Notes under the pieces: generated by a model
What the model saw: the letters and a program-made list of their open reading frames with translations, nothing else
Database searches by the model: none
What the model was told of the DNA's origin: nothing
DNA from: an uncultured Eubacteriales bacterium
Lineage (GTDB): Bacteria > Bacillota > Clostridia > Oscillospirales > Acutalibacteraceae
Direction: 5' to 3'
Assembly (NCBI GenBank): GCA_934667575.1
Contig: CAKUME010000034.1
Coordinates: 1-8,412, forward strand
DNA: 8,412 bases
Position numbers and translations under genes: made by a program
Shown: in pieces, positions 1-6,005 of the stretch
Numbering within the stretch: position 1 is the stretch's first letter
How the letters are laid out: each line of letters starts with the position of its first letter

Positions 1-64
1 TTTTTTCCGGCTGCGCGCCGGGGCGCCGAAAGAACCAATCTTTGGATATGCAGATTTTTTTCAC
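1..64 (-). CDS. N-terminal fragment of a leftward gene, possibly a GH2 family glycoside hydrolase
   Basis: Read leftward from a GTG at 64-62, 21 codons stay open to the window edge and encode VKKICISKDWFFRRPGAQPE followed by K. A strong ribosome site, AAGGAGGA at 78-71, lies six bases before the GTG, so the start is well supported even though only a stub is visible. The pattern of a short basic start, a beta-strand, then a K-D-W-x-F motif resembles the N-terminus of GH2 beta-galactosidase-type enzymes, which often begin with such a W-x-F stretch. That assignment is inferred from very little sequence. A divergent AraC-type regulator next door fits a carbohydrate-use gene. The stub shows no signal peptide, which would suit a cytoplasmic enzyme. 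The existence of the gene is fairly sure; its family is a guess. Confidence 0.5.
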   Translation of the reverse strand, partial: MKKICISKDWFFRRPGAQPEK

Positions 65-112
65 GGATACTCCTCCTTGTTCAGGTTGGTTTATTTTTTT
101 CTCTTTTCTGTC

Positions 113-141
113 TTGCCAAACACCCCGCGCCGCGCTATAAT
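113..141 (+). promoter_or_regulatory. Sigma-A-type promoter for the AraC-family regulator
   Basis: TTGCCA at 113-118 and TATAAT at 136-141 are separated by exactly 17 bp. This matches the housekeeping consensus at 5 of 6 and 6 of 6 positions. Transcription would begin near 148, giving a leader of about 100 nt before the ATG at 252. The -10 box overlaps the -10 box of a leftward promoter on the other strand. Confidence 0.8.
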
Positions 142-165
142 AATAGAAAAGCGCGCGGTTTTCAA
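137..165 (-). promoter_or_regulatory. Leftward promoter for the divergent gene, overlapping the regulator promoter
   Basis: On the minus strand, TTGAAA (165-160) and TATTAT (142-137) are 17 bp apart. Transcription would start near 130 and run about 66 nt to the GTG at 64. The -10 element covers nearly the same bases as the rightward -10 at 136-141. Boxes match the consensus at 4 of 6 and 5 of 6 positions, so this is somewhat weaker than the regulator promoter, as expected for one needing an activator. Confidence 0.55.
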
Positions 166-199
166 CGTTATTTTATCACACGCACGCGGGGAAGTAAAT

Positions 200-233
200 G
201 GAATATCTTCGCCAAACAATTGGAATATATTCC
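200..233. promoter_or_regulatory. Candidate operator in the regulator leader: GGAATAT repeat and 12-bp palindrome
   Basis: GGAATATATTCC at 222-233 is a perfect 12-bp palindrome. Its half, GGAATAT, also occurs as a direct repeat at 200-206, 22 bp away, which is about two helical turns. The site lies downstream of the predicted regulator start point and just before its ribosome site, a place suited to autoregulation. AraC-family proteins often bind paired direct repeats. The binding protein is inferred, not shown. Confidence 0.35.
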
Positions 234-251
234 ACGAAGGGAGAAAATGCC

Positions 252-1085
252 ATGCGCAACAATCTGCCGCCCGGCGACCGGCCGCTGCCGTTTCGGTTTG
301 TCACCGTGGCGTCGTCGTTTCAGCAGGAGAGCGTGTTTCGGCCGCACGGCATGGGCCTGCACCAAATTTTGGCGGTGACGGGCGGCAGCGGGCTGCTGCG
401 CATCGACGGGCAAACGCATCCGCTGCGCCGCGGCTGCGCGTTCTACACCGACCCCGTCGTTCCGCACGACTACGAAGACGGCGGCGGGCTCACCACCGCA
501 TGGCTCACGTTTGAGGGCGCGGGGGTGGCGCCGCTGCTCGCACACTACGGCAACCCGCCGTTCGTGCTGTATACGCAGGCCGACACCCACGCGCTCGCCG
601 CGCAGCTTGCTGCAATTGAGGCGGAATATTGCGGCGAGCGGCGGGAGGCGGTGCTGTCGGCCATGACCTACGATTTTGCGGCGCGCTTTTTCGGCGCGGG
701 CAGCGCGCACACCTGCACGCCGCTGGACGCGGTGGCGCGCTACATGGAGCAGCACTACACCGAGCCGCTCACCGCCGCGCAGCTCGCCGCGCGGTATGCG
801 TCGTCGGTGTCCAAATTCTGCGCCGATTTTCGGGCGCGCTTTGGCTGCACCGCATTTGAAATGATTTTGCGCTTGCGCCTGCAATACGCCGCCGATCTGC
901 TCGCCACGGGGTCGGCCGTGCCGGTGCGCGAAATTGCGCTGCGCTGCGGATTTGCCGATGCCGCCTACTTTTGCAAGGCCTATAAGCGCGCGTTCGGCGA
1001 AACGCCCACCCAAACGCGGCGCGCCGCCGCCAGCGGGCAATTTCCCCTCGACAACGTGCGGCTGCGGCTCAAAACGTGGGGCTGA
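252..1085 (+). CDS. AraC-family transcriptional regulator with cupin sensor domain
   Basis: This 277-residue protein has the usual AraC-family layout and length. Residues about 15-100 form a cupin-like ligand-binding domain (HQILAVTGGSGLLRIDG and the later PVVPHDYED stretch). Residues about 160-257 hold two helix-turn-helix motifs: the first around PLTAAQLAARYASSVSKFCADFRARFG, given here as its span 172-198, the second at 222-257 with IALRCGFADAAYFCKAYKRAFGETP read across 228-252. The typical Tyr of the closing P-x-x-Y-R motif is Thr here (TPTQTRR). The ATG at 252 is chosen because AAGGGAG at 237-243 precedes it by eight bases. An in-frame ATG at 198 would add 18 residues, but its ribosome site is weaker and it would make the palindrome at 222-233 coding. 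The protein probably senses a sugar and controls the divergent left-edge gene and possibly itself. The effector is unknown. Confidence 0.9.
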   Translation: MRNNLPPGDRPLPFRFVTVASSFQQESVFRPHGMGLHQILAVTGGSGLLRIDGQTHPLRRGCAFYTDPVVPHDYEDGGGLTTAWLTFEGAGVAPLLAHYGNPPFVLYTQADTHALAAQLAAIEAEYCGERREAVLSAMTYDFAARFFGAGSAHTCTPLDAVARYMEQHYTEPLTAAQLAARYASSVSKFCADFRARFGCTAFEMILRLRLQYAADLLATGSAVPVREIALRCGFADAAYFCKAYKRAFGETPTQTRRAAASGQFPLDNVRLRLKTWG

Positions 1086-1119
1086 CTTTGCATCGGAGCG
1101 GAAAATATCGGTTTTTACA

Positions 1120-1148
1120 TTGCTTTTTTGCCGCACATCCGCTATAAT
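1120..1148 (+). promoter_or_regulatory. Sigma-A-type promoter of the pyrophosphatase gene
   Basis: TTGCTT at 1120-1125 and TATAAT at 1143-1148 are 17 bp apart. Transcription would start near 1155 and give a short leader of about 23 nt. No terminator hairpin was seen between the regulator stop at 1085 and this promoter, so some read-through from upstream is possible. Confidence 0.75.
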
Positions 1149-1177
1149 AAAGAGAACGAAATCAAACGAAAGGGCAG

Positions 1178-2809
1178 ATGCCACGCATGGAACCCATTTA
1201 TGTTACCGGTCACCGCAACCCCGACACCGACTCGATCGTGTCGGCCATGGCCTACGCCGCGCTGCGCAACGCGCTGGGCGACGCGCAGTACTGCGCCGCC
1301 CGCCTTGGCCATGTGAGCGACGAAACCAATCTGGTGCTGCGGCGCTTTGGCTTTGAGCCGCCCGTGCGCATTCAAACCATGCGCACGCAGGTGCGCGACC
1401 TCGATTTTGACCGTCCGCCGCAGCTCGACGCCGGCGTTACGGTGGCGTGCGCGTGGGAAGCGCTGCGCACCCAGCAAAAATATTCCGCCGTGCCGGTCAC
1501 GGTGAACGGCGCGGAGCTGTTCGGCATTTTATCGGCGGGCGACATTGCGGAATACGACATGGACTGCGCGCAGAACCCCCAGGTGGACGATGTGCCGCTG
1601 TTTAATCTGCTGGGCGTGCTCGAAGGCAAAATCATCAACGATACCGGCCTGCTGCCCGAAACCGTGAGCGGCGAAATTGTGGTCGCGCTGCCGCAGGCGC
1701 ATGGGGGCAAGCTGTTCCGCGGGCCCAACACCATTGCCGTGTGCGGCCAGCAGCCCGACGAGATCCGCGCCGCGCTCGACGCCGGCGCGCGCTGCGTCAT
1801 TCTTTGCCAGGCGGAGCTGGAGGAATCGCTGCGCGCGGCCGCTGGGGAGGGCACCGTGCTCATTTCCACCCCGTTCGACGCCTACCGCGCCGTGCGGCGC
1901 ATTCATCAGGCCATCTCGATCTCGCACGTTTGCCGCACCGGCGACGTGGTGAGCTTTCATTTGGACGACTACATTGACGACGTGCGCCGCATCGTGCTCG
2001 AAAACCGCTTTCGCAGCTACCCGGTGCTCGACGAGAACGACCATGTGGTGGGCACGCTGTCGCGCTTCCACCTGATTTCGCCGCGCCGCAAAAAGGTCGT
2101 GCTCGTGGATCACAACGAGGTTTCGCAGTCGGTGCCCGGGCTGGAGCAGGCCGAGATCGTGGCGATCATCGACCACCACCGCCTCGCCGACATTCAAACC
2201 GCCGCGCCGATCTACTTCCGCAACGAGCCGGTGGGCAGCACCGCCACCATTGTGGCGGGCATGTTCCAGGAGCGCGGGCTCATGCCCACCGCGCCGCTCG
2301 CCGGGCTGATGGCCGCCGCGATCATCAGCGACACCGTGATGTTCAAATCGCCTACCTGCACCCCGCGCGACGTGGCCATGGCGGAGCGGCTCGCGCGCAT
2401 TGCGGATATTTCGCTCGATGCGCTCGGCAAAGAGATCTTTTCCGCCTCCACCTCCGACGTAAGCAAGCCCACCATGGATCTGCTGATGACGGATTTTAAG
2501 GATTTTCACATCGCAGGCCACGATTTTGGCATCAGCCAGATCACCTGCCTCGACTCGGCGCGGATGCTCAAGCGCAAAGACGAATTTTTGGCGGCCATGC
2601 AGCAGCTCATGGACCAACACCACTACAGCATGATGCTGCTGATGCTCACCGACGTGCTGCTCGAGGGCACGCAGCTCATCTTTTTGGGCGATGCCGACAC
2701 CATTCATCAGGCGTTCAACACCGAGGTGCGCGGCAACACCGTGTTTTTGCCGCATGTGATGTCGCGCAAAAAGCAGGTGGTGCCCATGCTTTCGGCGCTG
2801 TGGGGCTAA
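1178..2809 (+). CDS. ppaC: Manganese-dependent inorganic pyrophosphatase (family II) with CBS and DRTGG regulatory domains
   Basis: The enzyme hydrolyses pyrophosphate to phosphate in the cytoplasm, pulling biosynthetic reactions forward. The DHH catalytic domain is split by a regulatory insert. Metal-binding motifs are GHRNPDTDSI (His12, Asp16, Asp18), VDHNE (Asp311), IDHHR (332-334) and ISDT (Asp385). The insert holds CBS1 (about 70-127), a DRTGG domain (about 140-245, with INDTGLLPE) and CBS2 (about 250-300). The DHHA2 domain follows, ending in the substrate-binding SRKKQVVP motif (529-536). The length of 543 residues agrees with the CBS-DRTGG subclass and is far longer than the roughly 310-residue plain form. 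In characterised clostridial members the insert binds adenine nucleotides and diadenosine polyphosphates; that is family knowledge. AAAGGG at 1169-1174 lies 3 bases before the ATG at 1178 and 12 before the ATG at 1187, so the start may be three codons later. It is a single-gene unit with its own promoter and terminator. Confidence 0.95.
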   Translation: MPRMEPIYVTGHRNPDTDSIVSAMAYAALRNALGDAQYCAARLGHVSDETNLVLRRFGFEPPVRIQTMRTQVRDLDFDRPPQLDAGVTVACAWEALRTQQKYSAVPVTVNGAELFGILSAGDIAEYDMDCAQNPQVDDVPLFNLLGVLEGKIINDTGLLPETVSGEIVVALPQAHGGKLFRGPNTIAVCGQQPDEIRAALDAGARCVILCQAELEESLRAAAGEGTVLISTPFDAYRAVRRIHQAISISHVCRTGDVVSFHLDDYIDDVRRIVLENRFRSYPVLDENDHVVGTLSRFHLISPRRKKVVLVDHNEVSQSVPGLEQAEIVAIIDHHRLADIQTAAPIYFRNEPVGSTATIVAGMFQERGLMPTAPLAGLMAAAIISDTVMFKSPTCTPRDVAMAERLARIADISLDALGKEIFSASTSDVSKPTMDLLMTDFKDFHIAGHDFGISQITCLDSARMLKRKDEFLAAMQQLMDQHHYSMMLLMLTDVLLEGTQLIFLGDADTIHQAFNTEVRGNTVFLPHVMSRKKQVVPMLSALWG

Positions 2810-2847
2810 TGCCGGCGGCCGCTTGCGGCAGATTGCAGATCGATCAC

Positions 2848-2896
2848 GGAACCGGGATCCGGCGCGCAGAAAATGCGCCCGGCCGGTTCCTTTTTT
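2848..2896 (+). terminator. Strong intrinsic terminator after the pyrophosphatase gene
   Basis: The outer stem GGAACCGG (2848-2855) pairs perfectly with CCGGTTCC (2883-2890). An inner stem GCGCA (2864-2868) pairs with TGCGC (2874-2878) around a GAAAA loop. Six T residues follow at 2891-2896. It ends the pyrophosphatase transcript 39 bp after the stop codon and separates it from the next operon. Confidence 0.9.
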
Positions 2897-2963
2897 GTAT
2901 GCATCCGGCCGAACCGCCCGCGGCGCCACCGCAATATTTACACACTTTTCCGCAACTTCAATA

Positions 2964-2992
2964 TAGCCAAACCGACGCGCCTCTGCTATAAT
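2964..2992 (+). promoter_or_regulatory. Promoter of the two-gene oxidoreductase operon
   Basis: TAGCCA at 2964-2969 and a perfect TATAAT at 2987-2992 are 17 bp apart. The start point would be near 2999, with a leader of about 54 nt before the ATG at 3053. The -35 box matches at only 4 of 6 positions, so an activator could be involved. Confidence 0.65.
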
Positions 2993-3052
2993 ATCTGCGA
3001 AGGCATTGGATTCGAAAACAAGATTTACCCAAACGAACGGAGGTCTGATCGT

Positions 3053-4264
3053 ATGCAACCCATTTCTTTGCTGATGGTGGGCGTGGGCGGCTATGCCGGC
3101 GTCTACCTCAAGGAGCTGTTCCAAAACCCGCGCGGCAGCCGCTTCACCGTGGTGGGCGCGGTGGATCCCTACGCCGGCGCCAGCCCCTGGTACGCGGAGC
3201 TTCAGGCGCGGAATATTCCCATTTATGATACCGTTGAAGCATTTTACGCCGAGCACACGGCGCAGATGGCCATTGTGGTCACGCCGATCTATCTGCACGC
3301 GCAGCAGGCGGAATACTGCATGGCGCACGGCTCGGACGTGCTGTGCGAAAAGCCGCTGTGCGCCTCGCTCGCCGACGCGGCCGCCATGATCGCCGCGCGC
3401 GACCGCACCGGCCGCAAGCTGGCCGTGGGCTTTCAGTGGTCGTTCAGCGCGGCCATTCTCGCGCTCAAGCAGGATATTCTCGCGGGGCACTTCGGCAAGC
3501 TGCGCCGCCTGCGCACCATCGTGTTCTTCCCGCGCAACTTGGATTATTATCACCGCGGCTCGGGCTGGGCGGGCAAGCGCTATGCCAAAAACGGCGCGCC
3601 GCTGCTCGACAGCGTGACCGCCAACGCCACCGCGCACTACCTGCACAATCTGCTGTTCCTCACCGGCCCGCAGCTCGACCGCGCCGCGCAGCCGGCGGAA
3701 TTTTCGGCCGAAATTTACCGCGCCAACCCCATTGAAATGTTCGACACCTGCGCCATGCGCGTGCGCACGCCCGACGGCGCGGAGCTGCTCTACTACGCCA
3801 CCCATGCGGTGCCGATGAACGAATGCTACGGCCCGATTTTCACCGTGGAGGGCGAAGCGGGCACCGCGACGATGGGCTACGACGCCAACGGCCGCGAAAC
3901 GCTCACGGCCGATTTTGCCGACGGCACACACAAGGACTACGGCGAACCCGACGCCGACTACATCCGCAAGCTGCATGTGTTTGCCGACGCCGTGGCGAAC
4001 AACGCGCCGCTGCCCTGCGTGGCCGAAACCGCGCTGCCGCATCTGGAGCTGATCTGCGCGCTCGCGCAGCTTTATCCCGAAACGCCGGTGTTCCCGCAGG
4101 CCGACGTGGCGTTCAGCGAGGAAGCCAAGCAGTACACCGTGCGCGGGCTGGGCGACGCGCTCAAGCGCTGCTACGCCGAGGGCAAGCTGCCGCATGAGCT
4201 CGGCCTGAGCTGGGCGCAGCCGCCGCGCGGCGGCCGCATCGGCGAAAGGGGCGACCTGCAATGA
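3053..4264 (+). CDS. Gfo/Idh/MocA-family NAD(P)-dependent oxidoreductase (first gene of pair)
   Basis: The 403-residue product opens with a Rossmann nucleotide-binding motif, GVGGYAG (residues 10-16), followed by an acidic strand end at VDPY (Asp38), which favours NAD over NADP. The family catalytic motif EKP is at 99-101 (CEKPL), preceded by TPIYLH (77-82). The second domain carries PLLDSVTANATAHYLHN (183-199), with Asp186 and His195 in the region that usually supplies the catalytic His or Asp. Such enzymes oxidise or isomerise sugars, sugar acids or cyclitols. The substrate is not evident. GGAGG at 3039-3043 lies nine bases before the ATG at 3053; upstream in-frame ATG codons lack such a site and overlap the previous terminator. 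The stop overlaps the start of the next gene (ATGA, 4261-4264). The C-terminal tail of about 20 residues is Gly/Arg-rich and probably disordered. Confidence 0.9.
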   Translation: MQPISLLMVGVGGYAGVYLKELFQNPRGSRFTVVGAVDPYAGASPWYAELQARNIPIYDTVEAFYAEHTAQMAIVVTPIYLHAQQAEYCMAHGSDVLCEKPLCASLADAAAMIAARDRTGRKLAVGFQWSFSAAILALKQDILAGHFGKLRRLRTIVFFPRNLDYYHRGSGWAGKRYAKNGAPLLDSVTANATAHYLHNLLFLTGPQLDRAAQPAEFSAEIYRANPIEMFDTCAMRVRTPDGAELLYYATHAVPMNECYGPIFTVEGEAGTATMGYDANGRETLTADFADGTHKDYGEPDADYIRKLHVFADAVANNAPLPCVAETALPHLELICALAQLYPETPVFPQADVAFSEEAKQYTVRGLGDALKRCYAEGKLPHELGLSWAQPPRGGRIGERGDLQ

Positions 4265-5256
4265 AAATTGCCCTGATCGGCGCGAGCGGCCACAGCGGCA
4301 TGCTCTGCATTCCGCAGGCGTTCGACCCGGATCGGCAGTATGTGGGCGTGGCCGCGGGCAGCGCGGGCGAGTCGGTGCAGGGCACGCTTGCCCGGCTGCG
4401 CGAGCTGGGCTATGCGCCCGCCGCATACGACGATTACCGCACCATGCTGCGCGAAACCAAGCCCGACGTGGTGGTGGTGGATAATTTTTACGGCGAGCAC
4501 GCGCCGGTGATCTGCGACGCGTTCCGCGCAGGCTGCCATGTGTTTGCCGAAAAGCCGGTGGGGGCAACCCCGGCCGAGCTCGATGCGCTCTACGACGCGT
4601 GGCGCACGGCGGGCACCGAATTTGCCGCCATGCTCAACTACCGCTACGACGGCGCGTTTTACCGCGCATGGTCGCTCGTGCAGGCCGGCGCCATCGGCCG
4701 GGTGCGGCTGCTCAACGGCCAAAAATCGTACAAATTCGGCACGCGGCCGAACTTTATGACCCACCGCGCCACCTATGGCGGCACGCTCGAATGGGTGGGC
4801 GTGCACGCCATCGACTGGGTGCTCTGGTTCAGCGGCGCGCAGTTTGAATCGGTGAGCGCGCTGCAATGCGCCGCCGAGGCCGCCAATGCGCGCTGCCCCG
4901 AAACCACGGCGCTCGCGCAGTACCGCATGACCAACGGCGTGATGGCGTCGGTCACGGTGGACTATCTGAACCCGCAAACCGCGCCCGTTCACGGCGACGA
5001 CCGCATTCGCGCCGTGGGCACGGCGGGCGTGATCGAAGTGCGCGGGGGCGCGGTGACGCTCATCAACCAAAACGGCGTGCAGCATCCCGAAAATGCGCCC
5101 GCTGCCGATATGTTTGCCGACTTTTTGCGCCAAACGCAGGGCACGGGGCAGTGCCGCATTTCGGGCGAGGAATCGTTTGCCGCCAACTACGGCGCCATAT
5201 ACGCCCAGCTCGCCGCCGACGAGGGCCGCACCGTGATGTTTCCGCTGCGCGGATAA
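4261..5256 (+). CDS. Gfo/Idh/MocA-family NAD(P)-dependent oxidoreductase (second gene of pair)
   Basis: This 331-residue protein begins with a Rossmann motif, IGASGHSG (residues 6-13), then carries the catalytic AEKPV motif (Glu97-Lys98-Pro99) and GTLEWVGVHAIDWVLWF (174-190). His182 and Asp185 of that last motif sit where the family has its catalytic H-x-x-D. It is shorter than the upstream protein and clearly diverged from it: the Rossmann loops differ, and it has no long C-terminal tail. The pair is therefore not a recent tandem duplication. AAAGGGG at 4245-4251 lies nine bases before the ATG, and the start overlaps the upstream stop by four bases, so the two are translationally coupled and probably made in fixed ratio. 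Consecutive steps on one sugar-like compound, or a shared cofactor cycle, is the likely reason for the pairing. That is inference; the substrate is unknown. Confidence 0.9.
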   Translation: MKIALIGASGHSGMLCIPQAFDPDRQYVGVAAGSAGESVQGTLARLRELGYAPAAYDDYRTMLRETKPDVVVVDNFYGEHAPVICDAFRAGCHVFAEKPVGATPAELDALYDAWRTAGTEFAAMLNYRYDGAFYRAWSLVQAGAIGRVRLLNGQKSYKFGTRPNFMTHRATYGGTLEWVGVHAIDWVLWFSGAQFESVSALQCAAEAANARCPETTALAQYRMTNGVMASVTVDYLNPQTAPVHGDDRIRAVGTAGVIEVRGGAVTLINQNGVQHPENAPAADMFADFLRQTQGTGQCRISGEESFAANYGAIYAQLAADEGRTVMFPLRG

Positions 5257-5297
5257 ACACGCCGCCCGGCTGCTGCCGCGGCATGATTTCAAAAATG

Positions 5298-5403
5298 AGA
5301 ACAAAACAGGCGCACCGCTCCAAAATCAAGGAACGGCGCGCCTGTTTTCGCGCAAACGGAAACAGAGGCCATGGGGGAAATGGATGTCATGGGGCTCTGC
5401 TCC
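5298..5403 (-). ncRNA. Candidate small structured RNA of about 106 nt
   Basis: A near-consensus leftward promoter (5438-5410) predicts a start near 5403. The transcript would form hairpin 1, with 5399-5395 pairing to 5367-5363 and 5392-5388 to 5373-5369, one G-U extension, and a 14-nt loop ending UUUCCCC. After a linker of about 13 nt comes hairpin 2 (5348-5303), a long terminator stem followed by a U-rich stretch. Three pairs in the two stems are G-U in this RNA and would be A-C mismatches in the opposite strand, which favours the leftward strand as the functional one. No known RNA family was recognised; the signal recognition particle RNA, 6S and tmRNA signatures were not seen. A 33-codon frame runs through it (5390-5289) but contains the terminator, so it is unlikely to be the product. 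The function is unknown. Confidence 0.5.
5303..5348 (-). terminator. Long terminator hairpin of the candidate small RNA; possibly shared with the oxidoreductase operon
   Basis: Positions 5303-5321 pair with 5330-5348 over 19 positions around an 8-nt loop. Read leftward, every position pairs, two as G-U, and the stem is followed by UUUUGUUCU. Read rightward, two pairs become A-C mismatches and the TTTT is followed by CGCG, giving a poorer terminator. It is nonetheless the only clear hairpin after the rightward oxidoreductase operon, whose stop is 46 bp away, so it may end both transcripts. Confidence 0.7.
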
Positions 5404-5409
5404 AAGAAA

Positions 5410-5438
5410 AGTATATCGGATTTCAGCCAAAAAGTCAA
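5410..5438 (-). promoter_or_regulatory. Strong leftward promoter with no gene, driving the candidate small RNA
   Basis: On the minus strand, TTGACT (5438-5433) and TATACT (5415-5410) are exactly 17 bp apart, matching the consensus at 5 of 6 and 5 of 6 positions. An A-run on the same strand (5459-5453) lies upstream like an UP element. The Hsp20 terminator ends about 30 bp upstream, so this is a separate transcription unit. Confidence 0.7.
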
Positions 5439-5467
5439 CCGGTGCAGCCGCGTTTTTTTCCGCACAC

Positions 5468-5515
5468 AAAAAAGGGGCGCGGCCCATTCGGAAATCCCGA
5501 AATGAGCCGCGCCCC
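5468..5515 (-). terminator. Intrinsic terminator of the Hsp20 gene
   Basis: Read leftward, the ten-base arm at 5515-5506 (GGGGCGCGGC) pairs perfectly with 5483-5474. An inner stem TTCGG/CCGAA closes a five-base loop, and six T residues follow (5473-5468). It starts about 30 bp past the Hsp20 stop codon. Confidence 0.92.
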
Positions 5516-5546
5516 CATGCGTGGGAATCAATTCTGCCCGCCGCGA

Positions 5547-6005
5547 TCATTCAATCGTGATGGAATGCGATTCCGGCGCAGTTTCCGTCTTTTTCGGCAG
5601 CGTCAGCGTCAGCACGCCGTTTTCGTATTTGGCGGTGATCTTTTCCTGATCGATCATCGACACGTCGAACGAACGGCGATACGAACCGTAGGAACGCTCG
5701 CAGCGCACATAGCCGCCCTTCTTGTCCTTGTCCTCATGGTTGGAGTGGCGCTCCGCGGTGATGGTCAGGGTGTCGTCGTGAATGTCGAGCTTAATGTCCT
5801 CCTTGCGGAAGCCCGGCAGATCGGACTCCAGCAGGAACGCCGAGCCGGTATCCTGAATATCGGTTTTGAACTCGGCCAGCGCATCGCGATTCCAAAACTC
5901 ATTCTGGTTGCCCCAGAACAGCTTCTCCAGGTCTTCAAACTCGCGGAACGGATTATAAGTGGAAACAACGCCATTGGTCTTGCGAACCGGTTTCATATCA
6001 AACAT
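5547..6005 (-). CDS. Hsp20/alpha-crystallin small heat-shock protein
   Basis: This 152-residue cytoplasmic chaperone holds unfolding proteins in a refoldable state without using ATP. An N-terminal arm (1-45, with NPFREFEDLEKLFWG) precedes the alpha-crystallin domain at about 46-138. Signature stretches are FLLESDLPGFRKEDIKLDI (read at 58-75) and NGVLTLTLPK (129-138). The C-terminal tail ends with the I-x-I oligomerisation motif ITI (149-151). The length is typical for the family. The start at 6005 is chosen because GGGAGG (6019-6014) lies eight bases before it and the known N-terminal arm begins there; an upstream in-frame ATG at 6149 would place the GC-rich leader hairpin in coding sequence. 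It has its own terminator, its own promoter and an upstream CIRCE, which indicates heat induction through HrcA. It is a single-gene unit convergent with the oxidoreductase operon. Confidence 0.96.
   Translation of the reverse strand: MFDMKPVRKTNGVVSTYNPFREFEDLEKLFWGNQNEFWNRDALAEFKTDIQDTGSAFLLESDLPGFRKEDIKLDIHDDTLTITAERHSNHEDKDKKGGYVRCERSYGSYRRSFDVSMIDQEKITAKYENGVLTLTLPKKTETAPESHSITIE

Noticed and set aside
198..251. An alternative start at 198 for the regulator, adding 18 residues.
   Set aside because: Its GGGGA site is only five bases away and less typical than AAGGGAG before 252. The added residues do not look like a regulator N-terminus, and the stretch contains the palindrome.
168..1184. 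A 338-codon antisense open frame over the AraC-type regulator.
   Set aside because: No ribosome site or domain is visible, the composition is shadow-like, and the opposite strand is plainly a complete regulator gene.
2873..3052. An upstream extension of 60 codons on the first oxidoreductase.
   Set aside because: It would start inside the preceding terminator and cover the promoter. The ATG at 3053 has a well-placed GGAGG and begins directly before the Rossmann fold.
1529..4567. A 3-kb open frame on the minus strand opposite the pyrophosphatase and both oxidoreductase genes.
   Set aside because: Its product is rich in Arg, His, Ala and Gly with no recognisable domain, and it runs across two genes, a terminator and a promoter. 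It is the expected by-product of GC-rich codon use on the coding strand.
4171..5304. A 377-codon antisense open frame over the second oxidoreductase.
   Set aside because: It has the same shadow composition, and the opposite strand encodes an intact family protein with catalytic motifs.
5289..5390. A 33-codon frame (starting MTSISPMASV) on the minus strand within the candidate small RNA, with GGAG nine bases before its ATG.
   Set aside because: Its coding region contains the whole terminator hairpin and its stop lies beyond the expected RNA end. The predicted start point leaves almost no leader for the ribosome site. A dual-function RNA cannot be fully excluded.
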